Shown here: positions 17,701 through 26,218 of the stretch, one piece after another
Layout of the letters: every line of letters starts with the position of its first letter
Position numbering within the stretch: the stretch's first letter is position 1
From: HR10 sp964615335
Lineage (GTDB): Bacteria; Acidobacteriota; Blastocatellia; HR10
Assembly: GCA_964615335.1 (NCBI GenBank)
Contig: CAZTMT010000005.1
Location: 62,001-126,000, forward strand
Reading direction: 5' to 3'
DNA: 64,000 nt
Program-made: the position numbers and the translations under genes
Notes under the pieces: model-generated
Seen by the model: the letters and a program-made list of their open reading frames with translations, nothing else
The model's database searches: none
Told to the model about the DNA's origin: nothing

Positions 17701-18038
17701 ACGCGGTCGCGCACATCCTGCGCCGCCGCATCAATATCCCGATCCAAAGTGAAGGTCACAATGACGAGCGAAGTCCCCGGCCCGGAGATGGAGCGCAGCT
17801 CATAGATGCCCTCGATCGTATTGACGGCCTCCTCGATGCGCTGCGAGACCTGCGTCTCGACTTCTTCCGGAGACGCGCCGGGCAGGACCGTCCGCACGCT
17901 CACTGTCGGCAGATCCACCGAAGGGAAACGATCCACTCCCAGACGAAAATAACTGGCCGCGCCAATGACAATCAGGGCGAGGATAAGATTGGTCGCGAAG
18001 ACGGGACGCCGAATGCAGATCTCTGCCAGCTTTTGCAT
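14760..18038 (-). CDS. RND efflux transporter, inner-membrane permease (HAE1/AcrB type)
   Basis: 1092-residue proton-driven exporter of hydrophobic compounds across the cell envelope. It begins at the usual first helix (MQKLAEICIRRPVFATNLIL). The pattern is 12 TM helices with two large periplasmic loops. The proton relay in TM4 is GIVIDDAIVVLEN, with Asp400-Asp401. FGVVKKNAILQ and GMIPMA in the second half are standard for the family. The gene starts 12 nt after the adaptor stop, so both belong to one operon. No TolC-like outer-membrane factor is nearby, so the pump must borrow one encoded elsewhere. Substrate is unknown. Confidence 0.95.
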   Translation of the reverse strand: MQKLAEICIRRPVFATNLILALIVIGAASYFRLGVDRFPSVDLPTVSVRTVLPGASPEEVETQVSQRIEEAVNTIEGIYELRSISGPGTSLVIVTFTLDRDIDAAAQDVRDRVATVLRDLPREAEPPIISKFNNDLSPVMTIALSADRPLRELTELADKVVKRQLERSPGVGEVRLVGGLERAINVWIDAHRLAAYQIPITAVRQALVRQNADVPGGNVTSGPREQTLRTMGRITDPREFNDLVIATVNGAPIRVRDVGWAEDGTKEQRSVARLNGTPTVTLEIRRQSGANTVEVIEGIKARLPRLQAQLPPDVRMEVIRDQSRYIYAALHEINMHLLAGSLLACLVVLLFMRSWRSTLIAGVAIPASVISTFGMMRALDFTLNSVTMLALVLMVGIVIDDAIVVLENIFRFVEEKKMRPREAARAATAEIGLAVTATTLSLAVIFIPVSFMSSISGRFLYQFGITAAVAVMVSLLVSFTLTPMLSARLLRAEDAAGSPGVVRSRTGFYAWLERGYLRTLAFAMRHRLVIAGAAALVMLSSIPLYQVLRQEYIPSDVDEGEFEVSVTAPEGTSIAAMDEIMRRIEAELLSTPGVRLVLTSAGGGFLGNVNQGNAYVRLAPHEERRFSLTRLWRETLRGDPRNAFRGNYTQRDVMQEVRRRLRKYRDLRTSVRNIPSFNIGGGNFDIDFVIRGPDLQQLAEYAERLRQRADELGIVDADTTLKLDKPELRVLIDRDRAAALGVSTEDIATALRIMVGGDEKVSRFLDPALNEDYYVQLRLTEGDRNDPETISRLYVPSQNGGLVRLDNVVRLVPAQIASRIDRLDRQRQASLRAQVAPGYGLADRLQALRAAAAQLNMPPAYTVSVAGRGRELERTFREFIWAFALSVIFMYMILASQFESWVHPFTILLSLPLSAPFALLSLWATGNTLNLYSALGFLVLFGVVKKNAILQIDHTNQLRAQGMDRLSAILQANRDRLRPILMTTLTLVAGMIPMAIGTGPGAEERRAVAVVVIGGQSLCLLLTLLVTPVAYSLLDDLAAAAWWRAWAARVRTWTEPVRALGGRASASGRSRLAEESSQAPEREVEIGARSGD

Positions 18039-18050
18039 AGGTCTTTATCC

Positions 18051-19283
18051 CTATGAGGAACGCGAACGGGGCGTCGGGAGAACCGATTGTCCCGGCTGCA
18101 GATTGCCCGGATCCAGAACCACCTCTTCTCCGGCCACCAGTCCGGAGAGAATCTCCACCTCTTCTCCGACGCGACGGCCGGTCGTCACGCGCTTCTCCAC
18201 AGCCCGTCCGTTTTGCACGACGAAGACCTTCTCCAATCCGGCGAAGGTCACCAGGGCACGCGCGGGGATAACGAGAGCCGGAGTCTGAGGCTGGACGATG
18301 ATCTCCACGCGCGCGAACGATCCCGGGCGAAGACGCCCATTGTTGCGCACTTCGGCCTCGACCACCAGCATACGGTTTTGCGTGAGGATGGTGGGACTCA
18401 AGCGCACGATCCGACCCGTATACGTGTCGGGATCTCCTTCGACCTGAACGCGCACAAGCTGCCCGATGCGCACCTGCTGCGCTTCGCGCTCGGGGACTTC
18501 AGCGCGCAATCGGAGCGGATCCATGCGCACGATCGTCACCACGGGAGACCCGACAGCCAGGAACTCCCCAATGCTTGTATGCCGCTCCTGCACGATTCCA
18601 TCAAAGGGAGCGTACAGGGCTGTATCAGCCAGTTGCTGTCGAGCCAGGGCCAGCTCCGAGCGCCGTTGGGCCAGCAAGGCCTGACGGTTGCGCACCTCCT
18701 CCAGAGCATCTTGATACCGGCTGAGGGCGACCTTATACGCCGCTTCATCGGCATCGAAGCGCGAGCGCGGGATGACGCCCTCCTCCAGAAGCCGAGCCGA
18801 GCGCTCATACGCGACGCGCGCTTCTTCCAGGACCGCTCGCGCCTGGCGAACAGGAGCCGTCTGTTCCGGATCCACACGATCGTCCGAGCCTTCCGGCGGC
18901 AGGCCCAGCCGGGCTCGCGCTTGCGCCAGCGCGGCCTCCGCCTGCTGAACGCGCAGCTCGTAATCGCGCGTCTCGATCTGAGCGACCAACTGCCCCTGAC
19001 GCACGACGCTTCCGAAATCCACGGTGATCGTCTGCACGCGTCCGGGGACTTTCACCCTCAGCGTCGCCTGATCGTAAGCCGCCAACGTGCCCACAGCCGT
19101 CACCACGCGCTCCAGAGGCCGCGTGCTCGCGCGAACTGTCTCCACGCGCTTGGGCGCCGGATCCCCGCCGGACTGGGCCGGCCCTCCCGAAGCCGGCGAC
19201 TGGCTCCGGCACGCCCCGCCCATCAGCGCCAGTCCGATCAGGAGGCCCCAGATGCTCGGGTGTACTTTGGGTCTCTTGTTCAT
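18051..19283 (-). CDS. RND efflux periplasmic adaptor (membrane fusion protein)
   Basis: About 410-residue HlyD/AcrA-type adaptor linking the permease to an outer-membrane channel. The N-terminus (IWGLLIGLALMGGAC) looks like a lipoprotein signal, with Cys as lipidation site. The barrel-sandwich halves are at VKVPGRVQTITVDFGSVV and ALYAPFDGIVQERHTSIG, flanking a long alpha-helical hairpin. A beta-barrel and membrane-proximal domain follow. I chose the ATG at 19283 because the predicted transcription start (about 19323) excludes the longest frame from 19358. An ATG at 19316 is the main alternative. Confidence 0.92.
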   Translation of the reverse strand: MNKRPKVHPSIWGLLIGLALMGGACRSQSPASGGPAQSGGDPAPKRVETVRASTRPLERVVTAVGTLAAYDQATLRVKVPGRVQTITVDFGSVVRQGQLVAQIETRDYELRVQQAEAALAQARARLGLPPEGSDDRVDPEQTAPVRQARAVLEEARVAYERSARLLEEGVIPRSRFDADEAAYKVALSRYQDALEEVRNRQALLAQRRSELALARQQLADTALYAPFDGIVQERHTSIGEFLAVGSPVVTIVRMDPLRLRAEVPEREAQQVRIGQLVRVQVEGDPDTYTGRIVRLSPTILTQNRMLVVEAEVRNNGRLRPGSFARVEIIVQPQTPALVIPARALVTFAGLEKVFVVQNGRAVEKRVTTGRRVGEEVEILSGLVAGEEVVLDPGNLQPGQSVLPTPRSRSS

Positions 19284-19329
19284 TCCCACCCGCCTTGTCC
19301 TCTCTTCAGCCCGCATCGTCATACCTTTC

Positions 19330-19358
19330 AGGATAAAGCTACGCCTCCGTTTGATCAA
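19330..19358 (-). promoter_or_regulatory. Predicted promoter of the RND efflux operon
   Basis: Minus-strand -35 TTGATC (19358-19353) and -10 TATCCT (19335-19330) with 17 nt spacing, giving a leader of about 40 nt before the ATG at 19283. It is back to back with the receptor promoter at 19398. Confidence 0.5.
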
Positions 19359-19397
19359 ATGGTTACGTTCGGTGCGGACGCCCGCAAAGCCAGAGGG

Positions 19398-19425
19398 TTG
19401 ACACGCTCTCGAAGCCTGTGATACA
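19398..19425 (+). promoter_or_regulatory. Predicted promoter of the first Oar-like receptor
   Basis: A consensus TTGACA -35 (19398-19403), 16 nt spacer and -10 GATACA (19420-19425) preceded by an extended TGT element. The start codon lies 41 nt downstream. Confidence 0.55.
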
Positions 19426-19466
19426 TAAGAAGCCGCTCTCGGATTCCAAACTAAGGAGGTGAGGTG

Positions 19467-22400
19467 ATGAGAAAGCGATTCTTCGCGACGCTTTTGTCAC
19501 TTCTCTGTGGAACCCTCTCCCTTTCGCCCGTGCGGGCTCAGAGCTTCACGGCGACGCTTCGCGGGACCGTGCGGGATCAGTCCGGAGCGGTCATCCCGGG
19601 AGCCACGATCACGGTGCGGAATGTGAGCAAGGGATGGACGCGAACGACCGTGACCAATGAGTCCGGCGATTACGTGGTCACGCAACTGCCGGCCGATTCG
19701 TATGCCGTCACCGCTCAGGCAACGGGGTTCAAGACCGAAGTGCGCGAGGGGATCGTGTTGCAGGTCGGGCAGGAGGCGCGCCTGGATTTCACGCTCGTCG
19801 TGGGCGAGCTGGAAGAGCGCGTCGTCGTGACCGCGGGAGCCCCTCTGGTTCAATCCGAGAATGCCATGGTCGGCAATGTCATTGACGAGCAGAAGGTGAA
19901 GGAGTTGCCGCTCAACGGACGCGAGTTCTGGCAGCTCGCTCAACTGGCGCCCAACGTCTTCAATCCGCCGCAAGGTTCGACGCTCGGATTCCGGGGAGGC
20001 TTCAACGTCGCGGGCAATCCCGAGGTCAATAACTATTTCCTTCTGGATGGCATTGACAATAACGACGAGACGACGATGCAGCCGACGCACCGGCCCTCGG
20101 TGGATGGGATCCGCGAGTTCAAAGTCCTCACGGGGATCTACAGCGCTGAGTATGGACGGCATTCGGGCGGGCAGATCATCATCACGACGAAATCCGGAAC
20201 CAACGAGTTTCATGGAACGGTCTTCGAGTTCCTCCGCAACGATAATCTCGATGCGCGGAACTTCTTCTTGCGCGGGCCCAAGCCGGAGTTGAAGCGCAAT
20301 CAGTTCGGCTTCTCCAGCGGAGGCCCGATCCTGCGCGATCACACTTTCTTCTTTGTGACCTATGAGGGACTGCGGTTGACCGAAGGAGTCGCGCGGCTGG
20401 CGACTGTCCCTACGGAGAAGATGCGCCGTGGAGATCTTTCCGAGATCGCGACGCCCATTCGCGATCCGCAGACCGGTCAGCCTTTCCCGGGCAATCGGAT
20501 TCCCGAAGATCGCATCCATCCTATCGCGCGCGCTCTGCTGGAGTTCTGGCCGCTGCCGAATCAACCGGGCTTGGCCAACAATTATGCGTTCAACTCCGTT
20601 CGCACGCAGGATCAGGATCAGTTCTCCATCCGGGTGGATCACAAGCTCTCGCAGGCCAACAGCTTCTTCGCCAGTTACCAGTTCATGCAGCGGGAGAACT
20701 TCGAACCTTCCAACCCCTTGTGCGGCAATCGCGTGATCCCGGGCTTCGGATGCACGGAGCCGGAGCGAACGCAGCATATCGCCATTGTGGACACGCACGT
20801 CTTCTCGCCTCGACTCTTGAACGAATTCCGCATCGGATACAACCGGATGCGCACGAATCGGTTTCACGAGGACATGCGGCTGGGCAATATGGTGCAGAAG
20901 CTGGGCTTGCCGCAGGGAGGACCCGACGGACTCGCCGGTCCGGAGTTCTTCAACACGGGACTGCCTCAGGTGCGCGTCTCGGGATTGGCGACAATCGGAG
21001 GACCGACCAATCTCCCGCAGGGGCGGCGGACCAATACCTATCACATCGCCAACAGCATCACCTACACGGGCGGGGACCACACGCTCAAAGCGGGAGCCGA
21101 TGTGAAGCGGTTCATCTTCAATTCCTTCTTCACGCAGTTCGGGCGCGGGGATTTCTTCTTCAATGGGCAGTTCACCGGAAACGCCTTCGCCGATTTCCTG
21201 CTCGGACTGTTGCGTTCGACTTCGCGCGCGCCCGGAGAGCCCTTCTCCAACACGTACACGACACAGGCGGGCTTCTACGTGCAGGATGACTGGAAGGTCT
21301 CGCCCAAGCTCACCTTGAACATCGGCCTGCGATACGAGCTGAACTTCCCCGAACTGGAGCGCGTCAACAAGATGTCGAGCTTCGATCCGGCGACGGGACT
21401 TGTGCCCGTGGCCGATGGACGGTTGATCGGCGTGGATGCGTCGGGGAATCTCGTCACCGTGGGACGTTCTCCTCTGGGCCGTCGTCTCTGGCGGCTGGAT
21501 AAGAATAACTTCGCGCCGCGCTTCGGATTCGCCTATCGGCTGTTCGGCGACAATCGCACGGTGATTCGAGGGGGCTACGGGATCTTCTACAATCAGATCG
21601 TGGCCGGCAACGGGCTCTCGCAGATGTACCGGGGGATTCCCTTCCGGATCCGCCAGACCTTCACCAATACGACGACGCGCGTCGTGGCGACCTGGGAGAG
21701 ACCCTTCCCTTCGGGAGTCGCTGCGGGAGGCTTCACGCCGCATGGCATCAATCCCGATTTCCCCTCGGCCTATATGCAGCAGTGGAGCCTGGGGATTCAA
21801 CGGGAGGTGACGCCGGATCTGGTTGTCGAAGCCACGTATCTGGGCTCTAAGGGGACGCATCTGCCGCTACTGTTCGACATCAACCAGCCGGAGCCGGGAC
21901 CCGGTCCCATTCAGCCGCGCCGTCCGTGGCCGCAGTGGAGCAATATCTTCTGGCGGGATGCCGTCGGGACGTCTAACTATCACGGGTTTTCGCTGCGCAT
22001 CGAACGCCGCTTCGCTCAGGGACTCTCGTTTTTGACTTCCTGGACAATCTCCAAATCCATTGACCTCGGATCCCCTCCCTCCACATCCGGTGTGGGAGAG
22101 GCCGATGTGCAAAACCCGAGAAACCTGCGAGCCGAACGCGGCCTTTCGGAGTTCGATGCGCGGCATCGGTTTGTCACCAGCTTCGTCTACGAGCTGCCGT
22201 TTGGGCGAGGACGCCGATGGCTCTCGGCGGCGCATCCGGTTCTGGAGCACGTGCTTGGGGGATGGCAGGTGACGGGGATCCTCACGCTCCAATCCGGGCG
22301 GCCCTTCACCGTGATCACAACCCGGGACATCTCCAATACGGGAGGGACCAATCGCCCCTTCGTCGTCGGCGATCCTCGGGTGAAGAAGCCCACGCCGGAT

Positions 22401-22700
22401 CGGTGGTTCAATACAGACGCCTTCTCCGATGTGCTCCCGCCTGGAGTTTTCGCCTACGGGAATGCGGGGCGCAACATCCTTATCGCCGATGGGATCAATA
22501 ATCTCGATCTCGGGCTGTTCAAGAATTTCCATCTGGGCGAAGAGCGCCGGCTGCAATTCCGCGCCGAGTTCTTCAACGTGGCCAATCATGCGAACTTCGG
22601 CATTCCAGACCGGAATCGGGCGTCGCCGGCCTTCGGTCGGGTGAATGCGACGACGACGCTGAATCGGCAGATTCAGTTCGGGCTGAAGTTCATCTTCTGA
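19467..22700 (+). CDS. Oar-like TonB-dependent outer-membrane receptor
   Basis: 1077-residue outer-membrane transporter or adhesin of the Oar type common in Acidobacteriota. The ATG at 19467 is preceded at 7 nt by AAGGAGG; a GTG directly before it is possible. After a signal peptide (LLSLLCGTLSLSPVRAQ) comes a carboxypeptidase-regulatory-like domain (about 30-115, LRGTVRDQSGAVIPGATITV). A plug region follows (VNNYFLLDGIDNNDET and IREFKVLTGIYSAEYGRHSGGQ), then a beta-barrel ending in aromatic IQFGLKFIF. It is divergent from the efflux operon and followed by a strong hairpin. No SusD partner is present, so it is not a SusC pair. The ligand is unknown; the serine hydrolase and amidohydrolase downstream suggest peptide-like compounds. 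Confidence 0.93.
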   Translation: MRKRFFATLLSLLCGTLSLSPVRAQSFTATLRGTVRDQSGAVIPGATITVRNVSKGWTRTTVTNESGDYVVTQLPADSYAVTAQATGFKTEVREGIVLQVGQEARLDFTLVVGELEERVVVTAGAPLVQSENAMVGNVIDEQKVKELPLNGREFWQLAQLAPNVFNPPQGSTLGFRGGFNVAGNPEVNNYFLLDGIDNNDETTMQPTHRPSVDGIREFKVLTGIYSAEYGRHSGGQIIITTKSGTNEFHGTVFEFLRNDNLDARNFFLRGPKPELKRNQFGFSSGGPILRDHTFFFVTYEGLRLTEGVARLATVPTEKMRRGDLSEIATPIRDPQTGQPFPGNRIPEDRIHPIARALLEFWPLPNQPGLANNYAFNSVRTQDQDQFSIRVDHKLSQANSFFASYQFMQRENFEPSNPLCGNRVIPGFGCTEPERTQHIAIVDTHVFSPRLLNEFRIGYNRMRTNRFHEDMRLGNMVQKLGLPQGGPDGLAGPEFFNTGLPQVRVSGLATIGGPTNLPQGRRTNTYHIANSITYTGGDHTLKAGADVKRFIFNSFFTQFGRGDFFFNGQFTGNAFADFLLGLLRSTSRAPGEPFSNTYTTQAGFYVQDDWKVSPKLTLNIGLRYELNFPELERVNKMSSFDPATGLVPVADGRLIGVDASGNLVTVGRSPLGRRLWRLDKNNFAPRFGFAYRLFGDNRTVIRGGYGIFYNQIVAGNGLSQMYRGIPFRIRQTFTNTTTRVVATWERPFPSGVAAGGFTPHGINPDFPSAYMQQWSLGIQREVTPDLVVEATYLGSKGTHLPLLFDINQPEPGPGPIQPRRPWPQWSNIFWRDAVGTSNYHGFSLRIERRFAQGLSFLTSWTISKSIDLGSPPSTSGVGEADVQNPRNLRAERGLSEFDARHRFVTSFVYELPFGRGRRWLSAAHPVLEHVLGGWQVTGILTLQSGRPFTVITTRDISNTGGTNRPFVVGDPRVKKPTPDRWFNTDAFSDVLPPGVFAYGNAGRNILIADGINNLDLGLFKNFHLGEERRLQFRAEFFNVANHANFGIPDRNRASPAFGRVNATTTLNRQIQFGLKFIF

Positions 22701-22707
22701 TCGAACA

Positions 22708-22742
22708 GAGGAGGGAGCGCGCTCTCTCGCCGCTCCCTCCTC
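22708..22742 (+). terminator. Strong hairpin after the receptor gene
   Basis: A 12-bp perfect stem (GAGGAGGGAGCG with CGCTCCCTCCTC, 11-nt loop) starts 7 nt after the stop codon. There is no T-run behind it, so classical intrinsic termination is uncertain. Confidence 0.55.
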
Positions 22743-22891
22743 GCGGAAAGCTCGTGGGGACTGCGGGAGGCGGGCCCGCCGCTCGGGTGTGAGTTCTCCA
22801 AAGGATGGGAAGTTTTTTCTCGCTTATCCGCCGATCTCCGCTTATCATGTACTGTTGCCGCGTGGGTATCACAAGGAGCGAGGTCTCGGCG

Positions 22892-24679
22892 ATGCGCTTC
22901 TTCGGCGGGCGGAAAGGGACGTGGAGAACGTGGATTGTGGGAATAAGCGGGATAGGGCTTCTTCTGGGAAGTCCTGCGGTCGCTTCCCGGGGAAAAGCGG
23001 TGCGCCTGGAGATTTCATCGAAAGCCGAGGTGGTGTCTGTGGAGGATCGGCAAGAGCTGGCCGCGCGTGTGGATTCGGTGTTCGCGCCATGGGATCGGTC
23101 GGATTCGCCCGGCTGCGCCCTGGGGATCGTCAAGGATGGACAGCTCGTCTACGCGCGCGGCTACGGCATGGCGAATCTCGAGCATTCCATCCCCATCGCG
23201 CCGCGCACGGTCTTCGATATCGGTTCGACGGCCAAGCAGTTCACGGCGGCAAGCATTCTCCTTCTGGAGCAGCAGGGGAAGCTCTCGCGCGACGATGACA
23301 TCCGGCGCTTCCTGCCGGAGATCCCGGATTACGGGCGCCCGATCACCATTCGCCATCTGCTCCATCACACGAGCGGCCTTCGTGATTACCTCACGCTCAT
23401 GGCCCTGGCGGGCATCCACTTCGATGGCGTCACGACGGAAGAGGATGCCCTCCGGATAATCGCGCGGCAGAAAGGGCTCAATTTCGCCCCGGGCGAGGAT
23501 TATCTCTACAGCAATTCCGGCTACTTTCTGCTCTCCCTCATCGTGAAGCGCGTCAGCGGACGGTCGCTTCGTGAATTCGCCGAAGAGAACATCTTCCGCC
23601 CGCTCGGGATGAAGAGCACACAATTTCAGGACGATCACACGCGGATCATCCCGCATCGGGCGACCGGCTACGCTCCGGCTCCGAGCGGGGGATTTCGCCT
23701 CAACATGTCGCAGTTCGAGCAGACGGGAGATGGAGCGCTCTGGACGACGGTGGAGGATCTGGTGCTCTGGGACCGAAATTTTTATGAGCCGAAGGTCGGC
23801 GGACCCGATCTCATCCGACAGCTTCTGGAACCGGGTCGGCTCCTGAGCGGAGAGACGGTCGCCTATGCGGCTGGCCTGATCAAGGGGACATATCGGGGTC
23901 TCACGGTGATCCGTCATGGGGGCTCGTGGGCCGGCTATCGCGCCGAGCTTTTGCGGTTTCCGGAGCAACGCTTCTCGGTGATCTGCCTGTGCAATCTGAG
24001 CACGATCAATCCGACGCGACTCGCCTATCAGGTGGCCGATCTCTACCTGGCTTCCGCCTTCCCGGATCGCGAGCGCGATCGGTCGCCTGAACGCGCTTTT
24101 CTCTCGGGGGACGAGATTCGGGCCCGAATTGGGATCTATCAGAATCCGAAAGCGCGCACCGTCCTCCGCCTGTCGCTTTCTCCTGCTCCTGGTGCCGGCA
24201 TATCTTTGGAAGGCTTCGGATCGCGATTCGACTTGGAGCTGGTCGCGAAGGGCCGTGCGCGACTGACCGACAGTCCCTTCTCGGCCGAGATCGTCTTCGA
24301 GGAGGACACGACAGGAGGAACCGGAGGCCGTCCCTCAATGCGCCTTCGCATACGGCGGCCCGGGCGGCCCGATGAGATCTACGAGAAGATCGAGCCGGTG
24401 ACCCTCTCGCCCGAGCGCCTTCGCGCGTACGAAGGGACGTATGAGAGCGAGGAGCTTGACGTCTCCTACACGCTTGTGCGCGAAGGGAACCGATTGGTCG
24501 TGCGCGCGCGAGGGATCCCGGCATATCCGCTGACGTATCTTCGCGGAGATGATTTCCTGAGCCTGGCGGGACTGCATTACGCTTTCGAGCGGGATGCTCA
24601 GGGGCGCATCACGGGATTTCTCTTGAACGCTGGCCGTGCGCGAGGTCTGCGCTTTGTGCGTCGCTCGCCCGCTCCGTGA
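22892..24679 (+). CDS. Secreted serine hydrolase, beta-lactamase/class C (S12) fold
   Basis: 595-residue exported hydrolase related to AmpC, DD-peptidases and esterases. The ATG at 22892 yields a signal peptide (WIVGISGIGLLLGSPAVAS). The catalytic set is complete: SxxK in GSTAKQF (Ser112, Lys115), YSN (Tyr206) and HGG (His342). The ~200 residues after about 390 form a beta-rich C-terminal extension (LRAYEGTYESEELDVSY) like those found in many non-resistance members. A GAGGT ribosome-binding site lies 9 nt upstream; the longer frame to 22805 adds sequence without a signal. Substrate may be D-amino-acid peptides or esters; beta-lactam resistance should not be assumed. Confidence 0.9.
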   Translation: MRFFGGRKGTWRTWIVGISGIGLLLGSPAVASRGKAVRLEISSKAEVVSVEDRQELAARVDSVFAPWDRSDSPGCALGIVKDGQLVYARGYGMANLEHSIPIAPRTVFDIGSTAKQFTAASILLLEQQGKLSRDDDIRRFLPEIPDYGRPITIRHLLHHTSGLRDYLTLMALAGIHFDGVTTEEDALRIIARQKGLNFAPGEDYLYSNSGYFLLSLIVKRVSGRSLREFAEENIFRPLGMKSTQFQDDHTRIIPHRATGYAPAPSGGFRLNMSQFEQTGDGALWTTVEDLVLWDRNFYEPKVGGPDLIRQLLEPGRLLSGETVAYAAGLIKGTYRGLTVIRHGGSWAGYRAELLRFPEQRFSVICLCNLSTINPTRLAYQVADLYLASAFPDRERDRSPERAFLSGDEIRARIGIYQNPKARTVLRLSLSPAPGAGISLEGFGSRFDLELVAKGRARLTDSPFSAEIVFEEDTTGGTGGRPSMRLRIRRPGRPDEIYEKIEPVTLSPERLRAYEGTYESEELDVSYTLVREGNRLVVRARGIPAYPLTYLRGDDFLSLAGLHYAFERDAQGRITGFLLNAGRARGLRFVRRSPAP

Positions 24680-24796
24680 CATTCTCCCCGGACTGAAGTC
24701 CAGAGGTTTGGGCAGCGACGCGCTTCTCTTTTGAGTTCCTCTTCGCTTCAAAGAGTGGTACGATCTCTCCGAATATTTTCGCGAGGAGGGGAGACT

Positions 24797-26152
24797 ATGG
24801 GCCACCTGAGATCTCTTCAGGTCGGTATGTTCGTGATCGTGCTCGTCGGTGCGGGAGGGAAAATCGAGCGGCAAACGCCGGATGCGGCGGCCGTGGCGTT
24901 CGTCCATGTGAACGTCCTCCCGATGACATCCGAACGGGTCCTGCGGGATCACACGGTCATCGTTCGGGGGGATCGGATCGTCGAGATCGGTCCGAGCGCA
25001 CAGGTGAAAGTTCCCGAAGGGGCCGTGCGGATCGAAGGGCGGGGGTATTATCTGATTCCGGGCTTGGGCGAGATGCACGGACACATTCCGTCGCCGCAAG
25101 CTCCGCGGGAGTATCTCGAATCGGTCCTCTTCCTCTATCTGGCCAACGGGGTGACGACCGTGCGCGGGATGCTCGGCGCGCCCGGTCAGTTGGAGCTTCG
25201 CGAGCAGGCCCGTCGCGGGGAGATCCTCTCGCCAACGCTCTATCTGGCCGGACCGAGTTTCAACGACGCTTCGATCAATTCTCCGGAGGAGGCCATCGCG
25301 CGCGTGCGCGAACAGAAGCAGCAGGGGTGGGATCTGTTGAAGATCCATCCGGGATTGACGCGCGAGGAGTACGATGCCATGGCGCGGACGGCCAAAGAGG
25401 TGGGGATGCGCTGGGTGGGACACGTTCCGGCGGCGGTCGGACTGGTTCATGCGCTGGAGATGGGGCAGGAGACGATTGATCATCTGGATGGATACATCGA
25501 GCACCTGCAGGGGGATCAGGGGCCGCTCGATCCGGCGAAGCTTCAGGACATCGTGCGGCGCACGCGGGAGGCCGGGGCCTGGGTCGTTCCGACGATGGCT
25601 TTGTGGGAAGTCCTCATCGGCGCGCGCGACCTGGAGACGCTGCTCGCCTATCCGGAACTGCGATATATGCCGCCTTCGGCGGTTGAGAACTGGACGCGCG
25701 CTTATCGTGCGCGCGTGGCGAGTCCGCAGTACGATCGCAAACGAGCTGAGCGCATCGCCGCTCATCGCAAGGAGATCCTGCGCGCCCTGCATCGCGGGGG
25801 CGTGCGCATTCTTTTCGGGACCGATGCGCCGCAACAGTTCAGCGTCCCCGGCTTCTCCATCCATCGGGAGATCCCCGTGCTCCTGGAATGCGGCCTGACG
25901 CCCTACGAGATCCTCCAGACGGCGACGCGTCATGTGGGGGAATATTTCCGGGACAAGGATCGCTTCGGAACGATTGAGGTCGGAGCGCGCGCCGATCTCG
26001 TCCTGCTTCGGGGGAATCCGCTGGACGACCTCGCTCATTTGAAGAATCCCGTGGGCGTCATGGTGCGCGGACGGTGGCTGCCGGAGAAAGAGATTCAGGA
26101 GAGGCTGGAGAAGATCGCCGCCGCCTATCGTTCCAGAGAAAGCGCGCGCTGA
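24797..26152 (+). CDS. Amidohydrolase-family metal-dependent hydrolase
   Basis: 451-residue member of the amidohydrolase superfamily, near the imidazolonepropionase/prolidase-like group. Metal ligands visible are HGH in GEMHGHIP, His in RWVGHVPA, His in ETIDHLDGY, and Asp in FGTDAPQ. A composite beta-sandwich is formed by N-terminal FVHVNVLPM and C-terminal GTIEVGARADLVLLRGNPL. The first 20 residues (VGMFVIVLVGAGG) are hydrophobic and may be a signal sequence. The ATG at 24797 follows GGAGGGGAG. Many acidobacterial homologues are exported and annotated as Xaa-Pro dipeptidases; the substrate is not known here. It stands in a plus-strand run after the serine hydrolase. Confidence 0.88.
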   Translation: MGHLRSLQVGMFVIVLVGAGGKIERQTPDAAAVAFVHVNVLPMTSERVLRDHTVIVRGDRIVEIGPSAQVKVPEGAVRIEGRGYYLIPGLGEMHGHIPSPQAPREYLESVLFLYLANGVTTVRGMLGAPGQLELREQARRGEILSPTLYLAGPSFNDASINSPEEAIARVREQKQQGWDLLKIHPGLTREEYDAMARTAKEVGMRWVGHVPAAVGLVHALEMGQETIDHLDGYIEHLQGDQGPLDPAKLQDIVRRTREAGAWVVPTMALWEVLIGARDLETLLAYPELRYMPPSAVENWTRAYRARVASPQYDRKRAERIAAHRKEILRALHRGGVRILFGTDAPQQFSVPGFSIHREIPVLLECGLTPYEILQTATRHVGEYFRDKDRFGTIEVGARADLVLLRGNPLDDLAHLKNPVGVMVRGRWLPEKEIQERLEKIAAAYRSRESAR

Positions 26153-26218
26153 GGTCCGCACCTGCGGAGCAGTCCTGGGAGAGTGGCTCGCTTCGGTGAG
26201 AGAGCAGGAGTCGGTCGA

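Noticed and set aside
19467..22700. SusC-type receptor of a polysaccharide utilisation locus
   Set aside because: No SusD gene is adjacent to either receptor, and the architecture matches the Oar type.
22892..24679. Beta-lactamase conferring antibiotic resistance
   Set aside because: The fold and triad are shared with many esterases and peptidases; the long C-terminal domain argues against a dedicated AmpC enzyme.
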